A DNA stretch of 64,000 nucleotides from contig NZ_CP107567.1 in assembly GCF_025854275.1 (NCBI RefSeq), forward strand, positions 3,472,001-3,536,000. Reading direction: 5' to 3'. This DNA comes from Streptomyces peucetius. Lineage in GTDB: Bacteria; Actinomycetota; Actinomycetes; Streptomycetales; Streptomycetaceae. Each line of letters begins with the position of its first letter. Within the stretch, counting starts at the first letter, position 1. The notes under the pieces are model-generated. The model was not told the DNA's origin, made no database searches, and saw only the letters and a list, made by a program, of their open reading frames with translations. The position numbers and the translations under genes are program-made. Shown here in pieces: positions 23,867-34,786 of this stretch.

Positions 23867-23960
23867 GCCCCCGCCTCACCTTGGGGGAACGCCCCCTCCC
23901 CCGGCGCCCGCGCCGTCTTCCAGGAGGACGGCAACCTCGTCATCCACGCACCGGGCGCGG
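23867..23960 (+). pseudogene. Fragment resembling a bulb-type (B-)lectin repeat
   Basis: In one plus-strand frame this stretch reads SPWGNAPSPGARAVFQEDGN followed by LVIHAPG, resembling the Q-x-D-G-N-L-V mannose-binding repeat of B-lectins. There is no plausible start and the frame then runs into a terminator hairpin. Either a gene relic or chance. The rest of the gap 23668-24038 holds the operator upstream and the terminator downstream and no other gene. Confidence 0.35.
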
Positions 23961-23963
23961 GTG

Positions 23964-23995
23964 AGCGGTCCGCCGTGGCAACACGGCGGACCGCT
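23964..23995 (-). terminator. Terminator of the EamA transporter gene
   Basis: AGCGGTCCGCCGTG (23964-23977) and its exact complement (23982-23995) with tetraloop GCAA: a 14-bp hairpin 43 bp beyond the transporter stop codon. Confidence 0.85.
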
Positions 23996-24038
23996 TGCGG
24001 CATGCTCTTCCCGGCGCCGGGCGCCCGGCGACCGCCGG

Positions 24039-25049
24039 TCAGCCGGGCGGCGCCGGCTTCTTCGCCGCCGCCTGTGTCCGGACCGCCCCCATGCTCGCCA
24101 CGACGACCAGCACGATCGCCAGCCCCTCGGGCGGCGAGAGCGCCTGGTTCAGCACCAGGAACCCGGCCGTCGCGGCGATCGCCGGCTCCAGGCTCATCAG
24201 CACCGCGAACGTCGCCGCGGGCAGCCTGCGCAGTGCCAGCAGCTCCAGGGTGTACGGCAGGACGGACGACATCAGCGCCACCGCGAGCCCCAGCCCCAGT
24301 GTCGAGGGCACGAACAGCCGCGACCCCGCCTCGACCAGTCCGAACGGCAGACTCAGCAGCGCGCCGAAGCCCATCGCCAGCGCCAGCCCGTCCGCCTGCG
24401 GGAAGCGCCGCCCGGTCCGGGCGCTGAAGATGATGTACGCCGCCCACATGCCGCCCGCGGCCAGCGCGAACGCGGCGCCGACCGGGTCCAGCCGGTCGAA
24501 GCCGCCACCGCTGAGCAGGACGACACCGCCGAGCGCGAGTCCCGCCCACAGCAGGTTCACCAGCCGCCGGGAGGCGATCACGGACAGGGCGAGCGGGCCG
24601 AGCACCTCGAGCGTGACGGCCGCGCCGAGCGGGATGCGGTCCACGGCCTGATAGAAGAGCATGTTCATGCCGCCCATCGCGGCACCGAACGTGATCACTG
24701 TGCCCCAGTCGGCACGGGAGTGGCCGCGCAGCCGCGGCCGGCAGATCACGAACAGCACGACGGCCGCGAGCACCAGCCGCAATGTGACGACGCCGAGCGC
24801 CCCGGCCCGCGGCATCAGCAGCACGGCGACAGCCGCCCCGAACTGCACGGACAGGCCGCCCGCGATCACGAGGGCGACGGGCCCGAGGGAGCGCCGGGCC
24901 CCGGAGGCCGGTTCCGGGCCTGCTCCGGGTGCGCGGGCCGCCGCGCCCGCCGCCTCCGGCAGCACGACCGCCGCGGTGCCCGCCTGCGCGTCGCCGCCCG
25001 GGCGCCCGCCGACGCCCGTGCACGATCCCGCGGACTGCGCGTCCTTCAC
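24039..25049 (-). CDS. EamA-family (DMT superfamily) transporter
   Basis: 336 residues with ten predicted membrane segments in two five-helix EamA repeats; seen are GPVALVIAGGLSVQFGAAVAV, RLVLAAVVLFVICRPR, MGGMNMLFYQAVDRIPLGAAVTLEVLGPLALSVI in the first repeat and GLGLAVALMSSVLPYTLELLALRRLPAATFAVLMSLEPAIAATAGFLVLNQAL in the second (the LEPAIA motif is diagnostic). Likely metabolite or drug exporter of the RhtA/YdcZ-like type. The C-terminal tail and an Ala/Gly/Pro-rich N-tail of about 50 residues are cytosolic. GTG at 25049 follows AGGGAGG. Divergent from a LysR gene, which probably controls it. Confidence 0.88.
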   Translation of the reverse strand: MKDAQSAGSCTGVGGRPGGDAQAGTAAVVLPEAAGAAARAPGAGPEPASGARRSLGPVALVIAGGLSVQFGAAVAVLLMPRAGALGVVTLRLVLAAVVLFVICRPRLRGHSRADWGTVITFGAAMGGMNMLFYQAVDRIPLGAAVTLEVLGPLALSVIASRRLVNLLWAGLALGGVVLLSGGGFDRLDPVGAAFALAAGGMWAAYIIFSARTGRRFPQADGLALAMGFGALLSLPFGLVEAGSRLFVPSTLGLGLAVALMSSVLPYTLELLALRRLPAATFAVLMSLEPAIAATAGFLVLNQALSPPEGLAIVLVVVASMGAVRTQAAAKKPAPPG

Positions 25050-25154
25050 CCCGGCCTCCCTGAACCGACCCGTCACCCCGTGCGTCCTCCCCACGCTACG
25101 GACCCGGGCGGCGCGCGTGAAATGCAATTCTCGCTGCGGTTATGCTCCGGACGT

Positions 25155-26012
25155 ATGAGCATCGAGCTGCGTCACCTGCGCTGCTTCCTCGCCGTCGCGG
25201 AGGAGTCGAGCGTGACCAGGGCCGCGGCGCGGCTCGGCCTCACCCAGCCCAGCGTCTCCCGCGCGCTCGCCGCCCTCGAAGCGCACCTCGCCGTCCGGCT
25301 GGTCGACCGCTCGACCCACCATCTCGAGCTCACCGCGGAGGGCCGGGCCTTCCGCGACAAGGCCGCCGTCGCCGTCGCCGCGTTCGACGAGGCACTCGAC
25401 GCCGGACGGCTTCCGCACCGGCCGCTGCGTCTCGGGCACGCCTGGTCGGCCCTCGGCCCGTACACGACCCCGCTGCTGCGCCGCTGGCGTACCGAGCACC
25501 CGGACACGGCGCTCGAGCTGCTGAGGATCGACGACCGTACGGCGGGGCTCGCCCGCGGCGAGGTCGACGCCGCCGTACTGCGCGGCCCGGTGGACACGCC
25601 CGGCGTCACCACCGAGCTGCTGTTCACGGAGCCCCGCGTCGCGGCCGTGCCGTCGGACGGTCCGCTCGCGGCCCGCGCCTCACTGACCCTGGCGGACCTG
25701 GCGGCCGGCCCGGTGGTCCTGAACTCGGTCTCCGGCCTGACCACCCTGGACCTGTGGCCCCCGGAGATCCGGCCCACGGCCACGGTCACGGTGGCCAACA
25801 CGGACGACTGGCTCACGGCGATCGCCGCGGGCCGCGGCGTGGGCGCGTCGGTCGCCTCCACCACCCAGATGCACGCGCACCGCGGTGTCACCTACCGGCC
25901 GCTGTCCGACGCCCCGCGCGCCCCAGTCCACCTGGCGTGGCGCAGCGCGTCACCGCATCCGGCGGTCCGTCATCTGGTGGCGCTGGCCCGGTCGGTGGCC
26001 GAAGCCGCCTGA
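25155..26012 (+). CDS. LysR-family transcriptional regulator
   Basis: 285 residues. N-terminal winged HTH: MSIELRHLRCFLAVAEESSVTRAAARLGLTQPSVSRALAALE. C-terminal effector domain starts near 90 (LRLGHAWSALGPYTTPLLRRWR) with ELLFTEPRVAAVPSDGPLAARASLTLADLAAGPVV. Effector unknown. A TATGCT hexamer at 25140-25145 lies just 10 bp before the ATG, so the message may have almost no leader. Divergent from the EamA transporter. Its last 43 bp overlap the convergent small membrane-protein gene. Confidence 0.9.
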   Translation: MSIELRHLRCFLAVAEESSVTRAAARLGLTQPSVSRALAALEAHLAVRLVDRSTHHLELTAEGRAFRDKAAVAVAAFDEALDAGRLPHRPLRLGHAWSALGPYTTPLLRRWRTEHPDTALELLRIDDRTAGLARGEVDAAVLRGPVDTPGVTTELLFTEPRVAAVPSDGPLAARASLTLADLAAGPVVLNSVSGLTTLDLWPPEIRPTATVTVANTDDWLTAIAAGRGVGASVASTTQMHAHRGVTYRPLSDAPRAPVHLAWRSASPHPAVRHLVALARSVAEAA

Positions 26013-26320
26013 GAACGCCCGGCATGCCCGGACGGCTGACAGCGGCGCACCAGGAGCCGCCGGGCGAGCCGGACGCCCCGTACCGCCACGATCAGCAGCA
26101 GCACCGCCACGACGCACGCCGCAGCGCCGAGCGCGCCCGTCGAGGTCCCCCGCAACAGCGAGACGACGAACGAGCCGAGGCCCCTGTCCGTCGCCGCGCC
26201 CACCGGGTCCACCGCGATCGCCGACACCAGCAGTTGCGCGACGAGTGCGACGACGAGCAGGACCGCGCCCGCCCGCGCCAGCAGACCCACGATGCCGGCC
26301 CGCCCGACGCTCCCCCGCAT
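25970..26320 (-). CDS. Small two-helix membrane protein of unknown function
   Basis: 116 residues. Two clear membrane segments: GIVGLLARAGAVLLVVALVAQLLVSA and TGALGAAACVVAVLLLIVAVRGV, then an Arg-rich cytosolic tail (RLARRLLVRRC). GAAGGGG lies upstream of the ATG at 26320. The end overlaps the LysR gene on the opposite strand by 43 bp. I do not recognise the family. Confidence 0.65.
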   Translation of the reverse strand: MRGSVGRAGIVGLLARAGAVLLVVALVAQLLVSAIAVDPVGAATDRGLGSFVVSLLRGTSTGALGAAACVVAVLLLIVAVRGVRLARRLLVRRCQPSGHAGRSQAASATDRASATR

Positions 26321-26373
26321 GGCATCCGCCCCTTCCCGCGTGGTCGGCCGCCCATCCTGCCGGATGCCGCACG

Positions 26374-29265
26374 TCACCCCGCGTGCAGGTCCCCCGGGCC
26401 GTCCGCCGACCGGTCCGCCCCGCCGTGCACGAGGCCGTCCGCGCCGTCGGCCCCGAGTCCGTCCGCCAGCACCTCCGCCAGGTGCCGGGCCCGGCGGCCC
26501 GCGAGCTGGTCGAGCTGGGTGCGGCAGGAGAAGCCGTCCGCCAGCAGTTCGGTGCCGGCTGCCGCCGACCGAACGGCCGGCAGCAGCTGGTCCTCCGCGC
26601 AGGCCACCGACACCTCGTAGTGGCCGCGCTCGAAACCGAAGTTGCCGGCGAGCCCGCAGCAGCCGCCGCTCAGCTCGCCCGTCAGGCCGGCCCGTTCCCG
26701 CAGCCGGCGTTCGGCCGCGTCGCCGAGCACCGCGTGCTGGTGGCAGTGGGTCTGGCCCGCCACCGGGCGTCCGATCAGCGGCGGCTGCCAGTCGGGCGCG
26801 CACTGCTCCAGCGTCTGGGCGAAGGTCCGCACGGACGCGGCGAGCCGGTGCGACCTCGGGTCGTCGCCCAGCAGCTCGGTCAGGTCGGTCCTCAGGGTGG
26901 CGGCGCAGCTCGGTTCCAGCACGGCGACCGGCACGTCGAGGTCGAGCAGCGGCTCGACGACGTCGAGGGTGCGCCGCATGACGTGCCGCGCCCGGTCGAG
27001 CTGGCCCGTCGATACATAGGTGAGCCCGCAGCACACCCGCCCGGGCGGCAGCACGATGTCGATGCCCGCCGCCTCCATGACCCGTACCGCCGCCCGGCCG
27101 GCCGACGGCGACAGGTGGTCGGTGAACGTGTCGGGCCACAGCACGGCGCTGCGGCCCCTCTCCAGCACCTGCGCCCGCCCGCCCAGGTGCCCGCGCAGCC
27201 AGCGGCGGAACGTCTCCGGGGCCAGACGTGGGAGCTCCCGCTGCGGCGCGATGCCGCCGAGCCGTTTGGCGAGCGCGGCCAGCGGCCGTACCCGGGCGAG
27301 GGCGTTGACGGCGGGCGCCCAGGGCGCGGCGGCGCGCAGCCACTGCGGGAGGCGGCCCATGGCGTAGTGGGCGGCGGGCCGGCGGCGGCCGGCGTAGTGG
27401 TGGTGCAGGAACTCCGCCTTGTACGTGGCCATGTCGACGCCGACGGGGCAGTCGCTCCGGCACCCCTTGCAGGACAGGCACAGGTCGAGCGCGTCGCGTA
27501 CCTCGGTCGAGCGCCAGCCGTCGGTGACGACCTCACCGGCGAGCATCTCGTGCAGCAGCCGCGCCCGGCCGCGGGTGGAGTGCTGTTCCTCGCCGGTCGC
27601 CCGGTACGACGGGCACATCAGGCCGCCGCCCGCCGCCGCGTGTTCCGTACGGCACTTGGCGACGCCCACGCAGCGGCGCACGGCCCCGGCGAAGTCGCCG
27701 CCGTCGTGCGGGTAGCCGAAGACGACGTCGACGGGGGTCGCGGGCAGCGGGGCGAAGCGGAGGTTCGCGTCCAGCGGGCCCGGGCGCACCAGCATGCCCG
27801 GGTTCATGGCGCCCGCCGGGTCCCACAGGTCCTTGAAACGGCCGAAGAGGGCGACCAGTTCGTCCCCGTACATCTTCGGCAGCAGTTCGGCGCGGGCCTG
27901 CCCGTCGCCGTGTTCGCCCGACAGCGAGCCGCCGTGCGCGACGACGAGCGAGGCGACCTGTTCGGAGAACACGCGGAAGCGCCGGACGCCGTCCCGGCTC
28001 AGCAGGTCGAAGTCGATACGGACGTGGATGCAGCCGTCCCCGAAGTGGCCGTACGGGGTGCCGCGCAGGCCGTGCTCGGTGAGCAGGGCACGGAAGTCGC
28101 GCAGATAGGCGCCGAGACGGGCGGGCGGCACGGCGCAGTCCTCCCAGCCGGGCCACGCCTCGCCGCCGTCCGGCATCCGGGTGGCGGTGCCGGAGGCGTC
28201 CTCCCGCAGCCGCCACAGGGCCCGCACGGCGGCCGGCTCGCCGACGACCGTGCCGTCCAGGGCGTCGGCCGCCCGTACGATCCGCTCCGCCCGGTCCCCG
28301 GCCTGCGCCGCGGTGGCGCCGCCGGTCTCGACGAACAGCCACGCCCCGCCGCGCGGCAGCCCGTGACCAAGGGGCACCAGGTCCTCCGCCATGCCTTCGA
28401 CGGTCAGAGGACCGAGGGGCAGCAGGCCGGCGGCGGCCTCGGCGGCGGCGCTCTCGTCGGGGTACCCGAGGACGGCGAGCGCCCGGGCGGCCGGCGCGTC
28501 CACGAGCCGTACGGTCGCCTCGGTGAGCACGGCCAGGGTGCCTTCGCTGCCGCAGAACGCGCGGGCGAGGTCGGCGCCGTTCTCCGGCAGCAGCGCGTCG
28601 AGCGCGTATCCGGAGATCCGGCGCGGGAGGCCGGCGGGGAAGCCGGTGCGCAGCAGGGCGAGGTGGCGTTCGACGAGGTCGCCCAGGCCGGGCGGGGCGC
28701 TGCCGGGCCCCAGGCCCCGGGCGAGGTGGTGGCGGGCGCCGGCGTAGGTGACGACCGACAGGTCGCGGACGTTGTCGGCGGTCGTCCCCCAGGCGACCGA
28801 GTGCGCGCCGCACGCGTTGTTGCCGATCATCCCGCCGAGGGTGCAGCGGCTGTGCGTCGAGGGGTCGGGCCCGAAGACCAGGCCGTGCCCCCGTACGGCC
28901 TGCTGGAGCCGGTCGAGGACGACACCTGGCTGCACGCGCGCGGTCCGGGCGTCCGGGTCGACGGCCAGGATCCGGTTCATGTGGCGGGTGAAGTCCAGGA
29001 CCACACCGGTGCCGGTGGCCTGTCCGGCGATGGAGGTGCCGCCACCGCGCGGCACGACCGGGACGCCGTGCCGCCGGCACACCTCCAGGGCGGCGGCGAC
29101 GTCGTCGGCGTCACGGGGCGCGACGACACCGGCCGGGACGCGCCGGTAGTTGGAGGCGTCCATGGTCGTCAGGGCCCGGGCGGCGGCCGAGAAGTCGACA
29201 TCACCGCCGACGGCGGCCTTGAGCGCGCGGGCGAGTTCGCTCGTATCCCTGATGTGTTGGGCCAT
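26374..29265 (-). CDS. FAD-linked D-2-hydroxyacid dehydrogenase fused to Fe-S/CCG domains
   Basis: About 963 residues. Residues 1-480: FAD-binding (PCMH) part with VPVVPRGGGTSIAGQATGTGVVLDFTRHM and STHSRCTLGGMIGNNACGAHS, then the oxidase C-lobe with YGHFGDGCIHVRIDF and GGSLSGEHGDGQARAELLPKMYG. Residues about 530-640: ferredoxin-like cysteines incl. DLCLSCKGCRSDCPVGVDM. C-terminus: two CCG-type cysteine motifs (GRVCCGLTYVSTGQ, ELSGGCCGLAGNFGFERGHYE). This is the GlcD-LutA-like fusion class oxidising D-lactate, D-2-hydroxyglutarate or glycolate into the quinone pool. ATG 29265 gives the family N-terminus; GTG at 29295 is possible. Neighbours give no substrate hint. Confidence 0.88.
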   Translation of the reverse strand: MAQHIRDTSELARALKAAVGGDVDFSAAARALTTMDASNYRRVPAGVVAPRDADDVAAALEVCRRHGVPVVPRGGGTSIAGQATGTGVVLDFTRHMNRILAVDPDARTARVQPGVVLDRLQQAVRGHGLVFGPDPSTHSRCTLGGMIGNNACGAHSVAWGTTADNVRDLSVVTYAGARHHLARGLGPGSAPPGLGDLVERHLALLRTGFPAGLPRRISGYALDALLPENGADLARAFCGSEGTLAVLTEATVRLVDAPAARALAVLGYPDESAAAEAAAGLLPLGPLTVEGMAEDLVPLGHGLPRGGAWLFVETGGATAAQAGDRAERIVRAADALDGTVVGEPAAVRALWRLREDASGTATRMPDGGEAWPGWEDCAVPPARLGAYLRDFRALLTEHGLRGTPYGHFGDGCIHVRIDFDLLSRDGVRRFRVFSEQVASLVVAHGGSLSGEHGDGQARAELLPKMYGDELVALFGRFKDLWDPAGAMNPGMLVRPGPLDANLRFAPLPATPVDVVFGYPHDGGDFAGAVRRCVGVAKCRTEHAAAGGGLMCPSYRATGEEQHSTRGRARLLHEMLAGEVVTDGWRSTEVRDALDLCLSCKGCRSDCPVGVDMATYKAEFLHHHYAGRRRPAAHYAMGRLPQWLRAAAPWAPAVNALARVRPLAALAKRLGGIAPQRELPRLAPETFRRWLRGHLGGRAQVLERGRSAVLWPDTFTDHLSPSAGRAAVRVMEAAGIDIVLPPGRVCCGLTYVSTGQLDRARHVMRRTLDVVEPLLDLDVPVAVLEPSCAATLRTDLTELLGDDPRSHRLAASVRTFAQTLEQCAPDWQPPLIGRPVAGQTHCHQHAVLGDAAERRLRERAGLTGELSGGCCGLAGNFGFERGHYEVSVACAEDQLLPAVRSAAAGTELLADGFSCRTQLDQLAGRRARHLAEVLADGLGADGADGLVHGGADRSADGPGDLHAG

Positions 29266-29472
29266 ACGTTCCAGGATGAGGGCTGCACCGGTCACCGCAC
29301 CGGCAGGAAACGTGCCACTTGCACACGTTGTGTGCCGGGAGAGGGGACCGGAGCCGGGCGAGAAGCGCCCCGGCCATCCCCAACTGATCGTCAGCCCTCC
29401 TATAGTGGCGACGACTTCGCCGAAGAACGGCGGCTCCAGTTGCGCCCCCCGTCACCCCGGAAGGCACCACTC

Positions 29473-31358
<1,886 letters not shown>

Positions 31359-31378
31359 CCGCGGGCTCGTACGCGGAC

Positions 31379-31414
31379 GTGCGGGGCGCTGACCGGCCGG
31401 TCGGCGCCCCGCAC
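31379..31414 (+). terminator. serC terminator
   Basis: GTGCGGGGCGC (31379-31389) pairs perfectly with 31404-31414; the loop contains a further self-complementary GACCGGCCGGTC. Located 20 bp beyond the serC stop. Confidence 0.85.
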
Positions 31415-31511
31415 GCACGTTCGCCCGATGGTGTGACGATCCGCCTTACGGACGTTTGGGCCCCCCGCGTCCTACGATGATGCTCTCGACACCAGCCACC
31501 AGGAGGCCCGC

Positions 31512-32147
31512 ATGTCTGCCGCAGCAGTCGAGCGTCCCTGCGACCCCTGCGACGGCGAGCTGCCGACGCTGCTCGAAGAGGCTGACAGCCTCATGGAGCG
31601 GCTTCCCGGCTACCGCGTCGAGATCATCGGAGGCGTCCTCACCGTGACCCCGCCCCCGGACGGTGCCCACGCCAGGGCACTCACCAAGCTCATGCGTCCT
31701 TTCCTGATGGCGGGCCTGGACGGAGGAGAGACGGAAGTCCTTCAGGCCGTAGGCCTGTGGCTGCCGGACGGCCCGGAGGATTTCGCTGTTCCGGACCTGG
31801 CTCTCGTCGACGCGGACTTCGAAGAGCATCTGGTCGAGTTCAACTGCTACGAGCCTGCCGTCTTCCGGCTCGTCCTCGAGGTCACATCCAGCAACTACCG
31901 GAACGACCTGCGGAACAAGGTTGTCGCATACGCGCAGGCCAAGATTCCCGTCTACGTGATCGTCGACCGCAAGCACAACCGGGTCCACGTCCTCACCAGC
32001 CCGCTCACCAGCGAATACGACAGTCACGAGGTGTACGCGCCCGGCCAGCAGATCATCCTCCCCTCGTCCATCGGTGCCGAGGTCAAGCTCGACGCGACCG
32101 AGTTGCTGAAGGCCGGGCAGCGGCGGACGGACACCGTCAGCGACTGA
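31512..32147 (+). CDS. Uma2 family putative endonuclease (copy 1)
   Basis: 211 residues of the Uma2 (DUF820) restriction-endonuclease-like fold. Seen: [24 protein letters not shown], the acidic site [54 protein letters not shown] (E-x-x-S..D..K core of the PD-(D/E)XK site). These proteins are strongly amplified in Streptomyces and their role is unknown. A second member is at 45170-45787. The ATG at 31512 follows AGGAGG. The 3' end overlaps the convergent permease gene by 11 bp. Confidence 0.9.
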   Translation: MSAAAVERPCDPCDGELPTLLEEADSLMERLPGYRVEIIGGVLTVTPPPDGAHARALTKLMRPFLMAGLDGGETEVLQAVGLWLPDGPEDFAVPDLALVDADFEEHLVEFNCYEPAVFRLVLEVTSSNYRNDLRNKVVAYAQAKIPVYVIVDRKHNRVHVLTSPLTSEYDSHEVYAPGQQIILPSSIGAEVKLDATELLKAGQRRTDTVSD

Positions 32148-32970
32148 GCCGCTGGAAGCGCCGTACCGCCAGCGGCAGGAACACCGCCGTGATCACCAGC
32201 GGCCACACGACCGCCATCAGCAGCGGGTGCTCCTGGACCCAGCTTCCGTCGCTCGCCACCGGGTTGCCGAACAGCTCGCGGGCCGCGGCGGCCGTCGAAG
32301 AGATCGGATTCCAGGCGGCGATCGTGCCGAGCCAGTCCGGCATCGTCGAGGGCGGCACGAACACGCTGGAGATCATCGTGAGCGGGAAGGCCACCGCGTA
32401 GAGGCCGCCGGCCGCTTCGGTGGTGGGGACCAGCAGGCCCAGCAGGACGCCTACCCAGATCAGGCAGAACCGCAGGAGCAGCAGTAGTCCGAACGCGGCC
32501 AGTGACGCGCCGATGCCGGTGTCCGTGCGCCAGCCCATCGCGAAGGCCGTCGCGGCGAGGATCGTCAGCTCGGCGCAGGCCACGATCAGGTCGTTGACCC
32601 CGCGGCCGGTGACCACCGCGGAGGGCGCCATCGGCATCGAGCGGAAGCGGTCGACGACACCCTTGGAGGCGTCGGTGACGACCGCGATCGCCGTGTTCAT
32701 GAAGCCGAAGGCCATCGTCATCGCGAACATGCCGGGCATCAGGAAGTCGCGGACGCTGCCGCCCTCCGGCGATTTCATCGCGCCGCCGAAGACATAGCCG
32801 TACAGCAGCACGGAGATGATGGGAAAGCCCAGCTGCCAGGCGATGAGGACCGGCTGGCGCTGGTAGTGCGTCAGCCCCCGCCGTACGACGTTCCAGCAGT
32901 CGGCGACCACCCAGAAGGCGCGGCCGTGCCGGTCCTCGATGCCGAGGTCCGTCACTTCGGTCGTGCTCAT
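32137..32970 (-). CDS. DrrB-type ABC-2 permease
   Basis: 277 residues, six membrane segments; seen [72 protein letters not shown] (the coupling loop), [20 protein letters not shown] and [23 protein letters not shown]. Same class as daunorubicin-resistance DrrB and antibiotic exporters. Start ATG overlaps the ATPase stop by ATGA. Forms the export pore together with the ATPase at 32967-33926. Confidence 0.9.
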   Translation of the reverse strand: MSTTEVTDLGIEDRHGRAFWVVADCWNVVRRGLTHYQRQPVLIAWQLGFPIISVLLYGYVFGGAMKSPEGGSVRDFLMPGMFAMTMAFGFMNTAIAVVTDASKGVVDRFRSMPMAPSAVVTGRGVNDLIVACAELTILAATAFAMGWRTDTGIGASLAAFGLLLLLRFCLIWVGVLLGLLVPTTEAAGGLYAVAFPLTMISSVFVPPSTMPDWLGTIAAWNPISSTAAAARELFGNPVASDGSWVQEHPLLMAVVWPLVITAVFLPLAVRRFQRLSR

Positions 32971-33926
32971 GCGGCTTCCTCCAGTTCCGTGCCGTGTCCG
33001 GTGAGGCGCAGGAACACGTCGTCCAGGCTCGGCCTGCGCAGTCCGATGTCCTCCACGTCGATCCCGTCGTCCTGGAGGGCCCGCGCCACCTCGGTCAGTG
33101 CGGCGACCCGGTCGGTGACCGGCGCGTGGACGCGGCGCTCGAACTCGTCCGTGGCCGGTTCGGTGTCCGCGACGCGGGCCACGGTCTTGGCCACGGCCGG
33201 CAGATCGGCGGCGTCCCTGGCGACGACTTCGATCCGGTCGCCACCGACCCGGTTCTTCAGTCCGTCGGGGGTGTCGTCGGCGATGGCGCGGCCCTGGTCG
33301 ATGACGGTGATACGGGAGGCGAGCCGGTCGGCCTCCTCCAGGTACTGCGTGGTGAGCAGCACGGTCGTGCCGCCCGCGACGAGCCGGCGCACCGCCTCCC
33401 ACACCTCACCGCGCGAGCGCGGGTCGAGTCCGGTCGTCGGCTCGTCCAGGAACAGCACGTCGGGCGCGAGGATCATCGACGCGGCGAGGTCGAGCCGGCG
33501 GCGCATGCCGCCGCTGTACTTGCCGGCGCCCTTGTCGCCCGCCTCCACCAGGTCGAACTGCTCCAGCAGTTCGGTGGCCCGGTGTGCCGCGCGCCGCCCG
33601 CCGAGGTGGAAGAGGCGGCCGAACATCTCGAGGTTCTGCCGGCCGGTGAGCACCTCGTCCACGGCGGCGTACTGGCCGGTGAGTCCGATACGGCGGCGCA
33701 CCCGCCGCGGGTCGTGCCGGACGTCGACCCCGGCCACCCGCGCCCGTCCGCCGTCGAACCGCAGCAGGGTCGCGAGGACCCGTACGGCGGTGGTCTTGCC
33801 CGCGCCGTTCGGCCCGAGCAGGCCGTGCACCGTGCCCGGGCGCACGGCGAGGTCGAAGCCGGCCAGTGCGTGTCTGTCCCCGTACCGCTTCTCGATTCCT
33901 TCGGCCAGCACTGCGTATTCGTCCAC
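32967..33926 (-). CDS. DrrA-type ABC exporter ATPase
   Basis: 319 residues. Seen: Walker [44 protein letters not shown], signature [15 protein letters not shown], Walker [29 protein letters not shown], and the C-terminal DrrA signature [18 protein letters not shown] at 33926 follows AAGGGGACGGAC. Divergently placed to a TetR gene with two repeats in between, the usual layout of a drug-inducible exporter. Substrate unknown. Confidence 0.92.
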   Translation of the reverse strand: MDEYAVLAEGIEKRYGDRHALAGFDLAVRPGTVHGLLGPNGAGKTTAVRVLATLLRFDGGRARVAGVDVRHDPRRVRRRIGLTGQYAAVDEVLTGRQNLEMFGRLFHLGGRRAAHRATELLEQFDLVEAGDKGAGKYSGGMRRRLDLAASMILAPDVLFLDEPTTGLDPRSRGEVWEAVRRLVAGGTTVLLTTQYLEEADRLASRITVIDQGRAIADDTPDGLKNRVGGDRIEVVARDAADLPAVAKTVARVADTEPATDEFERRVHAPVTDRVAALTEVARALQDDGIDVEDIGLRRPSLDDVFLRLTGHGTELEEAA

Positions 33927-33952
33927 GTCCGTCCCCTTCGAACCAAGCAACC

Positions 33953-33990
33953 GAGTACACCGTACCCAGATGAGAGTACACCGTACCCAG
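33953..33990. promoter_or_regulatory. Two operator-like repeats between exporter and TetR genes
   Basis: GAGTACACCGTACCCAG occurs at 33953-33969 and 33974-33990, 21 bp apart (two helical turns). Each holds the dyad GTAC-ACC-GTAC. They sit 27 bp from the exporter GTG and 29 bp from the TetR ATG, so one bound protein could silence both genes. Confidence 0.7.
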
Positions 33991-34018
33991 TTCTTGCGCA
34001 CGGGATTAGGGTGAAGCC

Positions 34019-34786
34019 ATGACGACGACGGAGACGAGTGGCAGCGGCGACATCCGGCGCAGCCTCGAACTGCTCTGGGGCACCGGCGAACGGCCCTCAC
34101 GCGGCCCGAAACCGGGCCTCAGCCTCGACCGGATCGTCACTGCCGCCGTGGAGATCGCCGACGCGGAGGGCCTCGCCGCGGTCTCGATGCGCCGCCTCTC
34201 CACCGAGCTCGGCACCGGCACGATGTCCCTCTACCGGTACGTCCCCGGCAAGAGCGAGCTGCTCGACCTGATGCTCGACCGGGTCACGGGCGAACCGCTG
34301 GACAGCCAGGAGGATGCGCCCGGGGACGCCGACTGGCGGGACGCGGTGCGGGCCATGGCCGACGCGTACCGCACACTGCACCGCGCGCACCCGTGGCTGC
34401 TGAAGGTCAACCAGTCCCGCACGGTCCTCGGCCCCAGCGCCCTGCGCGGCCTCGAGACGTCACTGGCCGCACTGCACGGCATGGGCCTGCGCGACCCCGA
34501 ACTGATCTCGGTGATCATCGCCGTGCAGAGCTTCGTCTCCGGTATCGCGCGCATGGAACTGGAGGCGGCGGAAGCGGCACAGCAGACGGGGCAGAGCGAC
34601 GCGGAGTTCTGGAGGAGCCAGGAGCCTTTCCTCGACCGGGCCATGGCGACCGGCGACTACCCGCGGCTCGCGGGCCTGTCCGAGGACGCGTTCGGCTCGG
34701 ACTTCGACCACTTCGCCTTCGGTCTCGACCGCCTGATCGACGGCTTCGAGAAACTGGTACGCGAACGGGCCGCGGACCGCGGCTAG
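34019..34786 (+). CDS. TetR-family regulator of the DrrAB-type exporter
   Basis: 255 residues. HTH near 35-80: LSLDRIVTAAVEIADAEGLAAVSMRRLSTELGTGTMSLYRYVPGKSELLDLMLDRV. The C-terminal domain (about 90-245) is the TetR_C type with LHRAHPWLLKVNQSRTVLGPSALRGLETSLAAL. ATG at 34019 follows AGGGTGAAG. Its stop codon TAG lies within CTAG (34783-34786), where a mobile element begins. Probably autoregulated through the repeats at 33953-33990. Confidence 0.9.
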   Translation: MTTTETSGSGDIRRSLELLWGTGERPSRGPKPGLSLDRIVTAAVEIADAEGLAAVSMRRLSTELGTGTMSLYRYVPGKSELLDLMLDRVTGEPLDSQEDAPGDADWRDAVRAMADAYRTLHRAHPWLLKVNQSRTVLGPSALRGLETSLAALHGMGLRDPELISVIIAVQSFVSGIARMELEAAEAAQQTGQSDAEFWRSQEPFLDRAMATGDYPRLAGLSEDAFGSDFDHFAFGLDRLIDGFEKLVRERAADRG

